From Comamonadaceae bacterium UBA2121 (GTDB taxonomy: Bacteria; Pseudomonadota; Gammaproteobacteria; Burkholderiales; Burkholderiaceae_C): a stretch of 64,000 bases of DNA. Made by a program: the position numbers and the translations under genes. This document shows, piece after piece, positions 16,574 through 26,157 of the stretch. Each line of letters starts with the position of its first letter. Positions within the stretch are counted from its first letter, which is position 1. Below the pieces are notes generated by a model. That model worked only from the letters and a program-made list of their open reading frames with translations, was not told where the DNA came from and made no database searches. The stretch lies in NCBI GenBank assembly GCA_002331385.1, contig DCYB01000002.1:1-64000 (forward strand), in the 5' to 3' direction.

Positions 16574-17338
16574 CACGGCAGGTGGAGCGCAAACCCCTGC
16601 GCGCCCTCAGCAAAAGCGCACAGCGCATCCGCAAACGTCACCCGCTGCGGCTCCCGCAACCGAATGCGACGTCATGTCCTCGGGCGAGTTGCGCAGCATA
16701 GAATTCATTTCCGCCAACGAAGGCGGATGCGCCAAGGTCTGGCGCAAGGCGAAGGCAAGGCGATCTCGCACAAGCGCTATTCCCCCTAGGCCAGGCGCAT
16801 CGTCTGGCAACTTTGTGATGAGCTGCAGGCGTTTCAGGATCACATCCGCGCGTTTGCCAGGAAGACCGGCGCCCCGCGCTACGTGGAGTTGGGTGCACTG
16901 GACAAGAACAGGTTTCGCTTTGGCGACGAGGTGCTTCTGGTGGCCGTGCACATGCTTCGAGGCGCGCTCGCCTGTGGAGGCCATGGTGGATCCTGCGAAG
17001 CGCTCACGCTATGACTGGTCGCGCGAGCTGCTGCTCGGCCCCGTCGCGCAATGGGACGGGCAAGGGCGCGACGTTGCCCTGCGGTAGCGCCGCGCGAATT
17101 ACCCGAGCGGCGACGACGGTTTCGCAAACTTTTTAAGATCGCAACTGGCTTCGTGATGCATCCGACCTGCGCTGCCATCGTCGCCGCACACACCCCGTGC
17201 TCTTCACCGGGAGGTTCCGTGCCACCATCCCGGTTCTGAATCCTGCCCTTGTTCTTCTGGCCGCCTGTCGGCTCCGCAACGGCGCGCGCATGCTGCCCGT
17301 GTTGCGCGCGTTCGTGTTTCAGTCAAGGATCTTTCACC
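16574..17338. other. 765-bp stretch without a confident gene; possible decayed coding sequence
   Basis: Several open frames exist on both strands but none has a family resemblance, good ribosome-binding site and consistent length. On the plus strand, about 16816-17005 reads as a plausible soluble protein segment (LCDELQAFQDHIRAFARK, then TGAPRYVELGALDKNRFRFG). The upstream and downstream continuations are in other frames and broken by a stop after KRYSP. This looks like a frame-shifted remnant. The family is not recognised, and the stretch may simply be GC-rich non-coding DNA. Confidence 0.35.
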
Positions 17339-18274
17339 ATGCAGGCCATCGCTCGCCTGAGCCAATTTGTTGGCAAGACGTTCGCTCTGTGGACGTTGCT
17401 CTTCGCCTTTCTGGCGTTCTTCTTTCCCGCACAATTCAAATGGATCGGCCCCTATGTCGTGCCGCTGCTGGGCATCATCATGTTCGGCATGGGGCTGACC
17501 CTGTCCAAGGACGATTTCCGCGAAGTGCTGCGCCGCCCGCGTGATGTGGCCGTCGGCGTGGTCGGGCAATTCGTCATCATGCCCGGACTGGCATGGGCCC
17601 TGGCCAAGGGCATGCAACTGCCACCCGAAGTGGCCGTGGGCGTGATCCTGGTGGGCTGCTGCCCCGGCGGCACGGCCTCGAACGTGATGACATTCCTCGC
17701 GCGCGGCGACGTGGCGTTGTCGGTCGCCATCACGTCCGTCACCACGCTGCTGGCGCCCATCGTCACGCCCGCGCTGATCTATGTGCTGGCGAGCCAATGG
17801 ATCGACGTGAGCGCCGTGGCCATGTTCAAGTCCATCGTGCAGGTGGTCGTGCTGCCGATTGCACTGGGTGTGATCTGCCAGACGCTGATGCGCGAGAAGG
17901 TCAAGGCCGCCGTGAACGTGCTGCCGCTGGTATCGGTGATCGCCATCGTTGCCATCGTTGCCGCCGTGGTGGCCGGCAGCCAGCAGCGCATTGCGACGAG
18001 CGGCCTGATGATTTTTGCCGTCGTGGTACTGCACAACGGTCTGGGTTATCTGCTGGGCTACAGCCTGGCCAAACTGTTCGGCATGAGCCTTCCCAAACGC
18101 AAGACGCTGGCCATCGAGGTGGGCATGCAAAACTCGGGTCTGGGAGTGGCGCTGGCCACTGCGCACTTCTCGCCACTGGCGGCCGTGCCCAGCGCGATCT
18201 TCAGCGTGTGGCACAACATTTCCGGGCCCATCATCGCCACCGTCTTCCAGCGTTTCCGCGAAGACCAGCGCTGA
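17339..18274 (+). CDS. Bile acid:sodium symporter family carrier (PanS/YocS-like), 311 aa
   Basis: This inner-membrane carrier has about ten hydrophobic helices. The family signatures are clear: IIMFGMGLTLSKDDF at about 41-55, GCCPGGTASNVMTFLARGDV at about 107-126, and EVGMQNSGLGVALA near 260. Members move sodium with bile acids, pantoate/ketopantoate or other organic anions. An aagga ribosome-binding site precedes ATG 17339. The substrate is unknown. Its stop is 3 bp from the convergent stop of the wHTH-like gene. Confidence 0.92.
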   Translation: MQAIARLSQFVGKTFALWTLLFAFLAFFFPAQFKWIGPYVVPLLGIIMFGMGLTLSKDDFREVLRRPRDVAVGVVGQFVIMPGLAWALAKGMQLPPEVAVGVILVGCCPGGTASNVMTFLARGDVALSVAITSVTTLLAPIVTPALIYVLASQWIDVSAVAMFKSIVQVVVLPIALGVICQTLMREKVKAAVNVLPLVSVIAIVAIVAAVVAGSQQRIATSGLMIFAVVVLHNGLGYLLGYSLAKLFGMSLPKRKTLAIEVGMQNSGLGVALATAHFSPLAAVPSAIFSVWHNISGPIIATVFQRFREDQR

Positions 18275-18277
18275 TCA

Positions 18278-18544
18278 TCATTCCGGTAGCACCGCCCGCC
18301 CTGCGGGCGTGAGCGCCACCCGCCAGCGCCCTTCGCTCTCGCTCACCGTGACCCATCCGGGGCCACGGTGCGCGCCGATCTGCGCGTCCGACATCAGCGT
18401 GAGTTCACGCATCAGGGCACTCGCGCTCAGGCCCAGCGCTTTGGACAGGCGCGGTAGCGGTACCGCCGCATCGTCCCCGCGCGCGCCCTGCTCCTGCGCC
18501 AGGGCCAGCAGAATGTGCGCCGCCAGCGGCAACGCCTCGCTCAT
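18278..18544 (-). CDS. Small wHTH-like partner of the YdeP-type oxidoreductase, 88 aa
   Basis: This 88-residue protein starts 4 bp inside the stop of the oxidoreductase gene, so the two are translationally coupled. The pattern VPLPRLSKALGLSASALMRE followed by a C-terminal beta hairpin (WVTVSESEGRWRVALTPAGR) resembles a compact winged helix-turn-helix. Such proteins next to FdhF/YdeP homologues are common in Burkholderiales but lack an assigned role. It could be a regulator or an accessory factor. Confidence 0.7.
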   Translation of the reverse strand: MSEALPLAAHILLALAQEQGARGDDAAVPLPRLSKALGLSASALMRELTLMSDAQIGAHRGPGWVTVSESEGRWRVALTPAGRAVLPE

Positions 18545-20835
18545 GCCGCCTCTGCCGAACGCTGCAGCACCACGGGAATCGACTTCGATGCCGGCGTGCC
18601 CGCGTTCAACGCCACGGACGACAGCGGCACCAGCGGGTTGGTTTCCGGATAGTAGGCCGCAAGATTGCCGCGCGGAATGTCATACGCCACCAGTTTGAAC
18701 CGGTCCGCACGCCGCTCCTGTCCATCGTCCCACACGGTGCGGATGTCCACCCAGTCGCCATCGCGCAGCCCCAGGGCGCGGATGTCTTCGGCGTGGATGA
18801 ACACCACGCGGCGCTGGCCGTACACGCCACGGTAGCGGTCGTCCATGCCATAGATGGTGGTGTTGTACTGGTCGTGTGATCGCGTGGTGAGCAGGGTGAA
18901 CACGATCTCGTCGCGCAGGCGCTCGCGTGCACGGTGGCTGGGCGTGTCGCGCGGCACGTCGTGTGCGCAGAAAGTGGCCTTGCCGCTCGCCGTGCTCCAC
19001 ACACGTTCGCTGGCCGTGTTGCGCAAGCGGAAGCCGCCCGGCACGGCCACGCGCGCATTGAAGCGGGCGAAGTCGGGGAACACCTTTTCAATCTCGTCGC
19101 GGATCAGCGCATAGTCCGCCGCGAGGGCCGCCCACGGCACGCGGCTGCGCTCACTCAGCGTGGCCTGCGCGAGCCGCGCGACGATGGCGGGCTCCGACAG
19201 CAGGTGCTCCGACGCGGGCGGGTTGATGCCCACGGAGATGTGCACCATGCTCATCGAGTCTTCCACCGTCACGCCCTGCGCTGCGCCGTTCTGCATGTCG
19301 ATCTCGGTGCGCCCAAGGCAAGGCAGGATGAGCGCCTCGCGCCCATGCACCACGTGGCTGCGGTTGAGCTTGGTGGTCACATGCACGGTCAGGTCGCAGC
19401 GTTGCAGGGCCTTCCAGGTGGCATAGGTATCGGGCGTGGCCGAGGCAAAGTTGCCCCCCATGGCAAAGAACACGCGCGCCTTGCCATCGCGCATGTGGGC
19501 AATGGCCTCCACGGTGTCCACGCCGTTGGCACGCGGCGGCTCAAAACCGTAGACGTCGCGCAGACGGTCGAGCAGTGCAGCGGGCGGTTTCTCCCAGATG
19601 CCCATCGTGCGGTCGCCCTGCACGTTGCTGTGCCCGCGCACTGGGCACGCGCCCGCGCCGGGACGGCCCAGGTTGCCGCGCAGCAGCAACAGGTTCACGA
19701 TCATCTGGATCGTCGCCACGGAGTGCATGTGCTGCGTGATGCCCATGCCCCAACAGGCGATGACGCTGTCAGCCCCGATGTAGACGTCCGCCGCGCCGCG
19801 CATCTGCGCCTCGGTCAGGCCGGACTCTTGTTCCAGCACCTGCCACGATTCTTCGCGCACGCTGCGCTCCAGCGCATCGAGACCGGTGGTGTGCTCGGCA
19901 ATGAAGGCATGGTCGAGCACATTGCCGTGCGCGGCCTCCTGCTCCAGCACATGCTTGATCATGCCTTTGACAGCCGCCAGATCGCCGCCCACGCGCAGTT
20001 GCAGGTAGTGCGTGCTGATGGGCGTGGAGCCAAAGGTCGCCATCTCCAGCTTGTCCTGCGGATCGGCAAAGCGCTCCAGCCCCCGCTCGCGCAGCGGATT
20101 GAAGCTGACGATGCGTGCACCGCGCTTGTGCGCCGCGCGCAACTCGCCCAGCATGCGCGGATGGTTGGTGCCGGGGTTCTGGCCGAAGATGAAGATCGCG
20201 TCGGCCTTTTCAAAATCCACCAGTTCCACCGTGCCCTTGCCCACGCCGATCTGCGGGCGCATGGCGCTGCCGCTCGGCTCATGGCACATGTTGGAGCAGT
20301 CCGGAAAATTGTTCGTGCCGAACTCGCGCACAAACAGTTGGTACAGGAATGCGGCCTCGTTGCTGGTGCGCCCCGAGGTGTAGAAGATGGCCTGATCGGG
20401 ATCGGGCAATGCGTTCAGGTGCTGGGCGATCAACGCGAATGCGGCGTCCCATTCCACCGGACGGTAATGGTCGCTCACCGCGTCATACACCATCGGGTGC
20501 GTGAGGCGGCCCTGATCTTCGAGCCAGAAGTCACTCTGCGCGGCCAGCTCGCGCACCGTGTGCTGGGCAAAAAATTCCGGCCCTGCACGCCGCGCCGTCG
20601 CTTCCGCTGCAACGGCCTTGACGCCGTTTTCGCAGAATTCGAACGTGGAGGCGTGATTGCGATCGGGCCACGCACAGCCGGGACAGTCAAAGCCATCGGG
20701 CTGGTTGGCCGACAACAGCGTCTTCGCGCCCTTGAGCGGAATGTCCTGCGCGAGCAGCGAATTCTTCACGCTGTTGAGCGCGCCCCAGCCGCCTGCTGGC
20801 CCGTTGTAGAACTCGATCTTCTGCTCTTTCACCAC
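18541..20835 (-). CDS. FdhF/YdeP-family molybdopterin oxidoreductase, 764 aa
   Basis: The protein belongs to the bis-MGD molybdoenzyme family and is related to E. coli YdeP and formate dehydrogenase H. CPGC at 51-54 is the reduced cluster-binding motif of this subgroup. NMCHEPSG places Cys184 where formate dehydrogenase H has selenocysteine, so no Sec is encoded. IFGQNPGTNHPRM, GHSNVQGDRTMGI and the C-terminal TRSHDQYNTTIYG are cofactor-binding segments. There is no Tat signal, so it is cytoplasmic. YdeP is linked to acid resistance in E. coli, but the substrate of this subgroup is unknown. The gene is in an operon with the 88-aa protein. Confidence 0.92.
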   Translation of the reverse strand: MVKEQKIEFYNGPAGGWGALNSVKNSLLAQDIPLKGAKTLLSANQPDGFDCPGCAWPDRNHASTFEFCENGVKAVAAEATARRAGPEFFAQHTVRELAAQSDFWLEDQGRLTHPMVYDAVSDHYRPVEWDAAFALIAQHLNALPDPDQAIFYTSGRTSNEAAFLYQLFVREFGTNNFPDCSNMCHEPSGSAMRPQIGVGKGTVELVDFEKADAIFIFGQNPGTNHPRMLGELRAAHKRGARIVSFNPLRERGLERFADPQDKLEMATFGSTPISTHYLQLRVGGDLAAVKGMIKHVLEQEAAHGNVLDHAFIAEHTTGLDALERSVREESWQVLEQESGLTEAQMRGAADVYIGADSVIACWGMGITQHMHSVATIQMIVNLLLLRGNLGRPGAGACPVRGHSNVQGDRTMGIWEKPPAALLDRLRDVYGFEPPRANGVDTVEAIAHMRDGKARVFFAMGGNFASATPDTYATWKALQRCDLTVHVTTKLNRSHVVHGREALILPCLGRTEIDMQNGAAQGVTVEDSMSMVHISVGINPPASEHLLSEPAIVARLAQATLSERSRVPWAALAADYALIRDEIEKVFPDFARFNARVAVPGGFRLRNTASERVWSTASGKATFCAHDVPRDTPSHRARERLRDEIVFTLLTTRSHDQYNTTIYGMDDRYRGVYGQRRVVFIHAEDIRALGLRDGDWVDIRTVWDDGQERRADRFKLVAYDIPRGNLAAYYPETNPLVPLSSVALNAGTPASKSIPVVLQRSAEAA

Positions 20836-20924
20836 TGTCTCCTGCTTGGCCCTTGAAGGGCCTGCTGGCGTGATCGCCGCTCTCTTGTGCGGAGCGACGG
20901 ACCACGCGCCTTGCCCACCGATGC

Positions 20925-22019
20925 TCAGGTCGTCTTGCTGACGGTGATGGTCGGGAACTTCGACGAAAAATCTTTCGCCTGTTGTGCGATCTTCACCGCC
21001 ACGCTGCGCGCGATGGATTGGTAGATCTTCGCAATCTCGCCGTCAGGGTCGGCCACCACCGTGGGCCGACCGCTGTCGGCCTGCTCACGGATCGACATGG
21101 CCAGTGGCAGCGCGCCGAGGTAGTCCATGCCATATTCCTGCGCCATGCGCTTGCCGCCTTCGGCACCGAAGATGTGCTCCGCGTGGCCGCAGTTGCTGCA
21201 GATGTGCACCGCCATGTTCTCGACCAGACCGAGGATCGGCACGTTCACCTTCTGGAACATGTTGATGCCCTTCCTGGCATCCAGCAGCGCGATGTCCTGC
21301 GGCGTGGTGACGATGATCGCGCCCGTCAGCGGCACCTTCTGCGACATGGTGAGCTGGATGTCGCCGGTGCCCGGCGGCATGTCCACCACGAGGTAGTCGA
21401 GGTCGTTCCAGCGCGTCTGCATGATCAGTTGCTCCAGCGCCTGGCTGGCCATCGGGCCGCGCCAGATCATCGCCTGCGCGTCATCCACGAGGAAGCCGAT
21501 GGAGTTGATCTGCAAGCCCATACTGCGCTTGGGCTCCATCAGCTTGCCGTCGAGGCTCTCGGGCTTGCCGCTGGTGTTGGTCATGAGCGGCTGGCTCGGA
21601 CCATAGATGTCGGCATCCAGCAGACCCACGTTGGCGCCTTCGGCGGCCAGCGCCAGCGCCAGATTGACCGACGTGGTGCTCTTGCCCACGCCGCCCTTGC
21701 CCGACGCCACGGCAATGATGTTCTTCACGCCCGGCAACAGTTGCACGCCCCGCTGCACGGAATGCGCGATGATCTTGCTGGTCACGTTGACCGATACGTT
21801 TTCCACGCCCGGCAGGTGGGTTTTCACCGCCGCGACGAGTTGCTGGCGCAGTTCAGGCACCAGACTTTTGGCGGGATAGCCAAGTTCCACGTCGAATGCG
21901 ACATCACCGCCACTGATCGTGACATTGCGCACGGCGCGCGTGCTCACATAATCCTTACCGGTATAGGGGTCGCGAACGTGGGCAAGAGCCTCCAGGAGAC
22001 CCTGTTCAGTAATGGCCAT
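20925..22019 (-). CDS. apbC (mrp): Mrp/ApbC Fe-S cluster carrier ATPase, 364 aa
   Basis: This P-loop NTPase of the MinD/Mrp family assembles and transfers Fe-S clusters. It has an N-terminal MIP18/DUF59 domain (about 1-85), a deviant Walker A SGKGGVGKS (106-114) and DADIYGPSQP. VVDMPPGTGD (211-220) follows, then the cluster-binding pair Cys274/Cys277 in HICSNCGH. The length is normal. A run of T residues at 22021-22027 lies just upstream of the ATG, next to the start of the divergent gene at 22130. It may help mature Fe-S enzymes such as the neighbouring oxidoreductase. Confidence 0.96.
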   Translation of the reverse strand: MAITEQGLLEALAHVRDPYTGKDYVSTRAVRNVTISGGDVAFDVELGYPAKSLVPELRQQLVAAVKTHLPGVENVSVNVTSKIIAHSVQRGVQLLPGVKNIIAVASGKGGVGKSTTSVNLALALAAEGANVGLLDADIYGPSQPLMTNTSGKPESLDGKLMEPKRSMGLQINSIGFLVDDAQAMIWRGPMASQALEQLIMQTRWNDLDYLVVDMPPGTGDIQLTMSQKVPLTGAIIVTTPQDIALLDARKGINMFQKVNVPILGLVENMAVHICSNCGHAEHIFGAEGGKRMAQEYGMDYLGALPLAMSIREQADSGRPTVVADPDGEIAKIYQSIARSVAVKIAQQAKDFSSKFPTITVSKTT

Positions 22020-22129
22020 ATTTTTTTACTCCTCAGGAGTCGGGTAGTCTATCCAGACTGAGTGCCATGCGCTCGCACGTGGCATTTGCCCCATTCCTCC
22101 CCATAACCCCTACATACATCAGGTTTCCC

Positions 22130-22726
22130 GTGAAGTTGAAGATGGCCGAGAACTCCCTGTTCGCAATTCTGCTGCGTTCGCCGTGGTGGATCAGCTTTGC
22201 GATTGCCGTCGGCATCGTGGCCGCCTGCTCGGCGCTGCTGCCGCGCGAGATCGCACCCTTTGCGGCGCTGGGCGCGGGGCCGATGGTGATCGTCGGCTGC
22301 ATGGCGGCGTGGCGGCAGTTCAAGGCCCCGAGCAGCAGCCGACTGGAAGCCGTGCGGGCCGAAGTGGCGGCCATGTCGTGGAAGGAATTCGCCAACGCGC
22401 TGGAGCAGGCCTGGACGCTGGAAGGCCAGAGCGTGCAGCGCCTTCCCGGTAATAACTCCGCTGCCGATCTGCGTCTGGAAAAGTCCGGCACCGTCTCGCT
22501 GGTGAGCGCCCGCCGCTGGAAGGCCGCCAATCATGGCACCGAGCCGCTGCGCGAACTGTTCGACGCCGTACAGCGTCAGCAAGCGCAGCACGGCGTGTAT
22601 GTGGCGCTACAAGATGCTGCGCTGACCGAGAACGCCCGCGCCTATGCCAAGGAGCACGGCCTGCTGCTGCTCGAAGGCGATGCGCTGGCCACCATGTTGC
22701 TGAACGCGCGCAAACGGGCGCGCTGA
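22130..22726 (+). CDS. Membrane protein with restriction-endonuclease-like (Mrr-type) domain, 198 aa
   Basis: Residues about 17-65 hold two hydrophobic helices (WWISFAIAVGIVAACSALL and an ALGAGPMVIVGCMAAW segment). The C-terminal part (about 80-195) has the outline of an Mrr_cat/restriction-endonuclease-like fold, with MSWKEFANALEQAW, DLRLEKSGTVSLVSARRW and a C-terminal LLLLEGDALATMLL. A GTG start at 22130 with AGG 6 nt upstream is preferred; ATG 22142 is an alternative. Proteins of this kind are often annotated as a restriction endonuclease but nuclease activity is unproven. No methylase partner is present. Confidence 0.72.
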   Translation: MKLKMAENSLFAILLRSPWWISFAIAVGIVAACSALLPREIAPFAALGAGPMVIVGCMAAWRQFKAPSSSRLEAVRAEVAAMSWKEFANALEQAWTLEGQSVQRLPGNNSAADLRLEKSGTVSLVSARRWKAANHGTEPLRELFDAVQRQQAQHGVYVALQDAALTENARAYAKEHGLLLLEGDALATMLLNARKRAR

Positions 22727-22737
22727 CACGGGCCGGA

Positions 22738-23988
22738 ATGCGCGACGCCAGGCTTTCCCCACCGCAAACTGGCCTCGTGCTCTCGGGCGGGGGCGCACGG
22801 GCCGCCTACCAGGTGGGCGTGCTCGAAGCCATTGCCGACCTGCGCATTGCCTGCGGCCTGCCGCGCCAGAGCAGTCCCTTCCAGATCCTCTGCGGCACCT
22901 CGGCAGGGGCCATCAATGCCTCTGCACTGGCTTGCGGCGCCGACCATTTTGACGACGTCGTGCGCCACATGGCGCGGACCTGGCGCGGCTTTCGCGCATC
23001 GCAGGTCTATCTGGCCGACTCCATCAGCGTGCTGCGCAGCGGCGCGCACTGGCTCACCTTGCTGTCTCTGGGCTGGACCGTGGCGCGCTGGCGCAAGGCG
23101 CGTCCGCATGCCCTGCTGAACAACGCGCCGCTGGCGGACCTGCTCAAGCAACTGGTGCCGCTCGATCGCCTGCCGGAGCTGATTCGTGACGGCCACCTGC
23201 ACGCGCTTGCCATCACCGCGTCGAGCTACACCTCGGGCGAGCACGTCACCTTCTACGAATCGCATGCCGCGCGCACGCCGTGGATCCGCTCTCAGCGCAA
23301 ATCCGTGCGCGCCAGCATCAGCCACGCGCACCTGCTGGCCTCGTCGGCGATTCCCTTCATCTTCCCGGCACGCGCCGTGTCGGTGGACGGGCAGATGCAC
23401 TATCTGGGCGACGGCTCCATGCGCCAGACGGCCCCTATCGCGCCCGCCATCCATCTGGGCGCTGACCGCATCCTGATCGTCGGCGCCGGGCGCATGCACG
23501 AACCCGCGCTGCCCGCGCAACCCGACGCGCTGCCCAGCTATCCATCGCTGGCGCAGATTGGTGGGCACGCCCTGTCCAGCATCTTTCTGGATGCGCTGTC
23601 GGTGGACATCGAACGCGCCGAGCGCATCAACCAGACGCTGTCCCTCATCCCACCCGATGCGCGTGCGCGCAGCCCGCTGAAGCCGCTTGAACTGCTGGTG
23701 CTTTCGCCCAGCCAGCGCATCGACGAAATTGCCTCGCGCCATGTCTGCGAGTTGCCCGCCACGATCCGCGCCCTGCTCGGCGCTGTGGGGGTGAAGGACG
23801 CCGCCAACACCCCCTGCAACACCGGCGGCCCCGCATCGGTGGCAGGCGGCGCGGCGCTGGCGAGCTATCTGCTCTTTGAGAGTGGCTTTACCCAGGAGCT
23901 CATCGAGCTGGGCCGCTCCGACGTGAGCGCCCGTCGCGCGGAGGTGTGTGCGTTCTTTGGCTGGCGCTTGCCCACAGATTCGCACTGA
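22738..23988 (+). CDS. Patatin-like phospholipase, 416 aa
   Basis: This is a serine/aspartate-dyad lipid acyl hydrolase. The oxyanion-hole motif SGGGARAAYQVG (16-27), nucleophile elbow CGTSAGAIN (Ser55) and catalytic aspartate in GDGSMRQ (Asp225) are all visible. The enzyme should therefore be active on membrane lipids or intracellular acyl esters. There is no signal peptide. It starts 11 bp after the preceding gene and is probably co-transcribed with it. Confidence 0.93.
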   Translation: MRDARLSPPQTGLVLSGGGARAAYQVGVLEAIADLRIACGLPRQSSPFQILCGTSAGAINASALACGADHFDDVVRHMARTWRGFRASQVYLADSISVLRSGAHWLTLLSLGWTVARWRKARPHALLNNAPLADLLKQLVPLDRLPELIRDGHLHALAITASSYTSGEHVTFYESHAARTPWIRSQRKSVRASISHAHLLASSAIPFIFPARAVSVDGQMHYLGDGSMRQTAPIAPAIHLGADRILIVGAGRMHEPALPAQPDALPSYPSLAQIGGHALSSIFLDALSVDIERAERINQTLSLIPPDARARSPLKPLELLVLSPSQRIDEIASRHVCELPATIRALLGAVGVKDAANTPCNTGGPASVAGGAALASYLLFESGFTQELIELGRSDVSARRAEVCAFFGWRLPTDSH

Positions 23989-24070
23989 CACCCGCCCTTT
24001 GGCAGCTCCAACTACAATAGAAGGTTCCGTCCGGAGCCGCATTTCGCGGGTTCACCAAAAGATAGAACCG

Positions 24071-26140
24071 ATGACTGCACGCAAGATTTTCGCCACCACC
24101 GCATTGCCGTATGCCAACGGCAACTTCCATATCGGCCACATCATGGAATACATCCAGGCCGACACGTGGGTGCGTGCGCAGCGAATGCAGGGCAACGAGG
24201 TGAACTTCGTCGGCGCAGACGATGCGCACGGCGCACCGATCATGATTGCAGCCGAGAAGGCAGGCAAGACGCCGCAGCAGTTCGTGGCCGACATTGCCGC
24301 TGGCCGCAAGCAGTACCTCGACGGCTTCCACATCGCCTTCGACAACTGGAGCAACACCGACAGCGCGGAGAATCATGAACTGTCCAAGCAGATCTATCTC
24401 GATCTGAAAAAGGCCGGCTTCATCGAAACGCGCACCATCGAGCAGTTCTTCGACCCCGAGAAGAACATGTTCCTGCCGGACCGTTTCATCAAGGGCGAGT
24501 GCCCGCGCTGCCACGCCAAGGACCAGTATGGCGACAACTGCGAGGTGTGCAGCTCGGTGTATTCGCCCACCGACCTGATCCAGCCGTACTCGGCGCTGTC
24601 CGGTGCCAAGCCGGTGCTGAAGTCCTCCGAGCACTTCTTCTTCAAGCTGTCCGATCCGCGCTGCGTGGAGTTCCTCAGCGAGTGGACGCAGGACGGCGTG
24701 CATGTGCAGCCCGAAGTGGCCAACAAGATCAAGGAATGGTTCGGCGTGCGCACCAATCCCGATGGCACGACCAGCGAAGGTCTGGACGACTGGGACATCA
24801 GCCGCGACGCGCCCTACTTCGGCATCGAAATCCCCGACGCGCCGGGCAAATACTTCTACGTCTGGCTGGATGCGCCCGTCGGCTATCTGGCATCGCTCAA
24901 GGAGCTGCTGAACCGTCGCGGTGAAGACTACAACGCCTACATGGCCGACCCGGCGCTGGAGCAGTACCACTTCATCGGCAAGGACATCATCACGTTCCAC
25001 ACGCTGTTCTGGCCCGCCATGCTCAAGTTCAGCGGCCGCAAGACGCCGACGAAGATCTGCGTGCACGGCTTCATGACCGTGAACAACGGCGAGAAGATGA
25101 GCAAGAGCCGTGGCACGGGTCTGGACCCGCTCAAATACCTGAGCCTGGGCATGAACCCCGAATGGCTGCGCTACTACCTGGGCGCCAAGCTCAACGGCAA
25201 GAACGAAGACATCGACTTCAACCCCGAAGATTTCATGTCGCGCGTGAATGCCGACCTGATCGGCAAGTACGTCAACATCGCCTCGCGTGCGGCAGGCTTT
25301 CTGGTCAAGCGCTTTGACGGCAAGCTGGGCGAGATGAGCGCCGACAGCCAGGCACTGGTCGCCCAATTGCGCGAGCAAAAAGACACCGTCGTGGCCGCCT
25401 ACGAAGCCCGCGACACGGCGCGTGCCGTGCGCGAGATCATGCTGCTGTGCGACCGTGTGAATGCCTATGTTGACGCCAACAAGCCCTGGGAACTGGCGAA
25501 GAAGGAAGGCATGGAAGCGCGCCTGCAAGACGTGTGCACGACCTGCATCGAGGCCTTCCGCATCCTCACCATCTACCTGAAGCCGATCCTGCCGCAAGTG
25601 GCCGCTGAAGTGGCCAACTTCCTCATCGTGCCGCCCGAGTTCTTTAACGACGTGGACAAGCCGCTGGGCAAGGACCACCAGATCGGCGAGTACAAGCACC
25701 TGATGCAGCGCGTCGACGTCAAGCAGCTCGACGCCCTGTTCGAGCCCCCTGCTGCACCGGTCGTGGAAGCAGTCCTGCCGGGCGGCGAGGCGATTGCGCC
25801 CACCATCACCATCGACGACTTCGCCAAGGTCGATCTGCGCATTGCCAGGATTGTCGAGTGCAAGGCGGTGGAAGGCTCCACCAAGCTGCTGCAACTCACA
25901 CTGGACGTGGGCGAAGGCCGCATGCGCAACGTGTTCTCGGGCGTCAGCAGCATGTACCAGCCCGAGCAGTTGCAAGGCAAGCTGACCGTGGTCGTGGCCA
26001 ACCTGGCTCCGCGCAAGATGAAGTTTGGCGTGAGCGAAGGCATGGTGCTGGCCGCAAGCCACGCGGACGAAAAAGCGCACCCCGGCATCTACGTGCTGGA
26101 GCCGTTCCCCGGCGCACAGCCGGGCATGCGCATCCACTGA
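24071..26140 (+). CDS. metG: Methionyl-tRNA synthetase, 689 aa
   Basis: The class I synthetase charges tRNA-Met. The HIGH motif is at 20-23 (NFHIGHI) and KMSKS at 342-346. A zinc knuckle lies at about 144-161 (CPRCHAKDQYGDNCEVC). The C-terminal EMAP/Trbp111-like tRNA-binding domain (about 585-689, from DDFAKVDLRIARI) marks the dimeric long form. The frame extends upstream into the patatin gene, but ATG 24071 begins at the conserved N-terminus MTARKIFATTALPYANG. A TACAAT element at about 24013 may be its -10 box. Confidence 0.98.
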   Translation: MTARKIFATTALPYANGNFHIGHIMEYIQADTWVRAQRMQGNEVNFVGADDAHGAPIMIAAEKAGKTPQQFVADIAAGRKQYLDGFHIAFDNWSNTDSAENHELSKQIYLDLKKAGFIETRTIEQFFDPEKNMFLPDRFIKGECPRCHAKDQYGDNCEVCSSVYSPTDLIQPYSALSGAKPVLKSSEHFFFKLSDPRCVEFLSEWTQDGVHVQPEVANKIKEWFGVRTNPDGTTSEGLDDWDISRDAPYFGIEIPDAPGKYFYVWLDAPVGYLASLKELLNRRGEDYNAYMADPALEQYHFIGKDIITFHTLFWPAMLKFSGRKTPTKICVHGFMTVNNGEKMSKSRGTGLDPLKYLSLGMNPEWLRYYLGAKLNGKNEDIDFNPEDFMSRVNADLIGKYVNIASRAAGFLVKRFDGKLGEMSADSQALVAQLREQKDTVVAAYEARDTARAVREIMLLCDRVNAYVDANKPWELAKKEGMEARLQDVCTTCIEAFRILTIYLKPILPQVAAEVANFLIVPPEFFNDVDKPLGKDHQIGEYKHLMQRVDVKQLDALFEPPAAPVVEAVLPGGEAIAPTITIDDFAKVDLRIARIVECKAVEGSTKLLQLTLDVGEGRMRNVFSGVSSMYQPEQLQGKLTVVVANLAPRKMKFGVSEGMVLAASHADEKAHPGIYVLEPFPGAQPGMRIH

Positions 26141-26157
26141 CGCAGACCGCTTTTCGC

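Noticed and set aside
16607..16984. Minus-strand 125-aa open frame
   Set aside because: It has no recognisable motif or ribosome-binding site, and its composition matches a GC-rich shadow frame. The plus strand gives the more protein-like segment here, and even that is doubtful.
18541..20835. Selenocysteine in the formate-dehydrogenase-like protein, given selD nearby
   Set aside because: The Sec position is a cysteine codon (NMCHEPSG, Cys184) and the frame has no in-frame TGA.
22130..22726. Restriction-modification system
   Set aside because: The protein has a restriction-endonuclease-like outline and membrane helices, but no methyltransferase or specificity gene is adjacent. Neighbours are mrp and a lipase.
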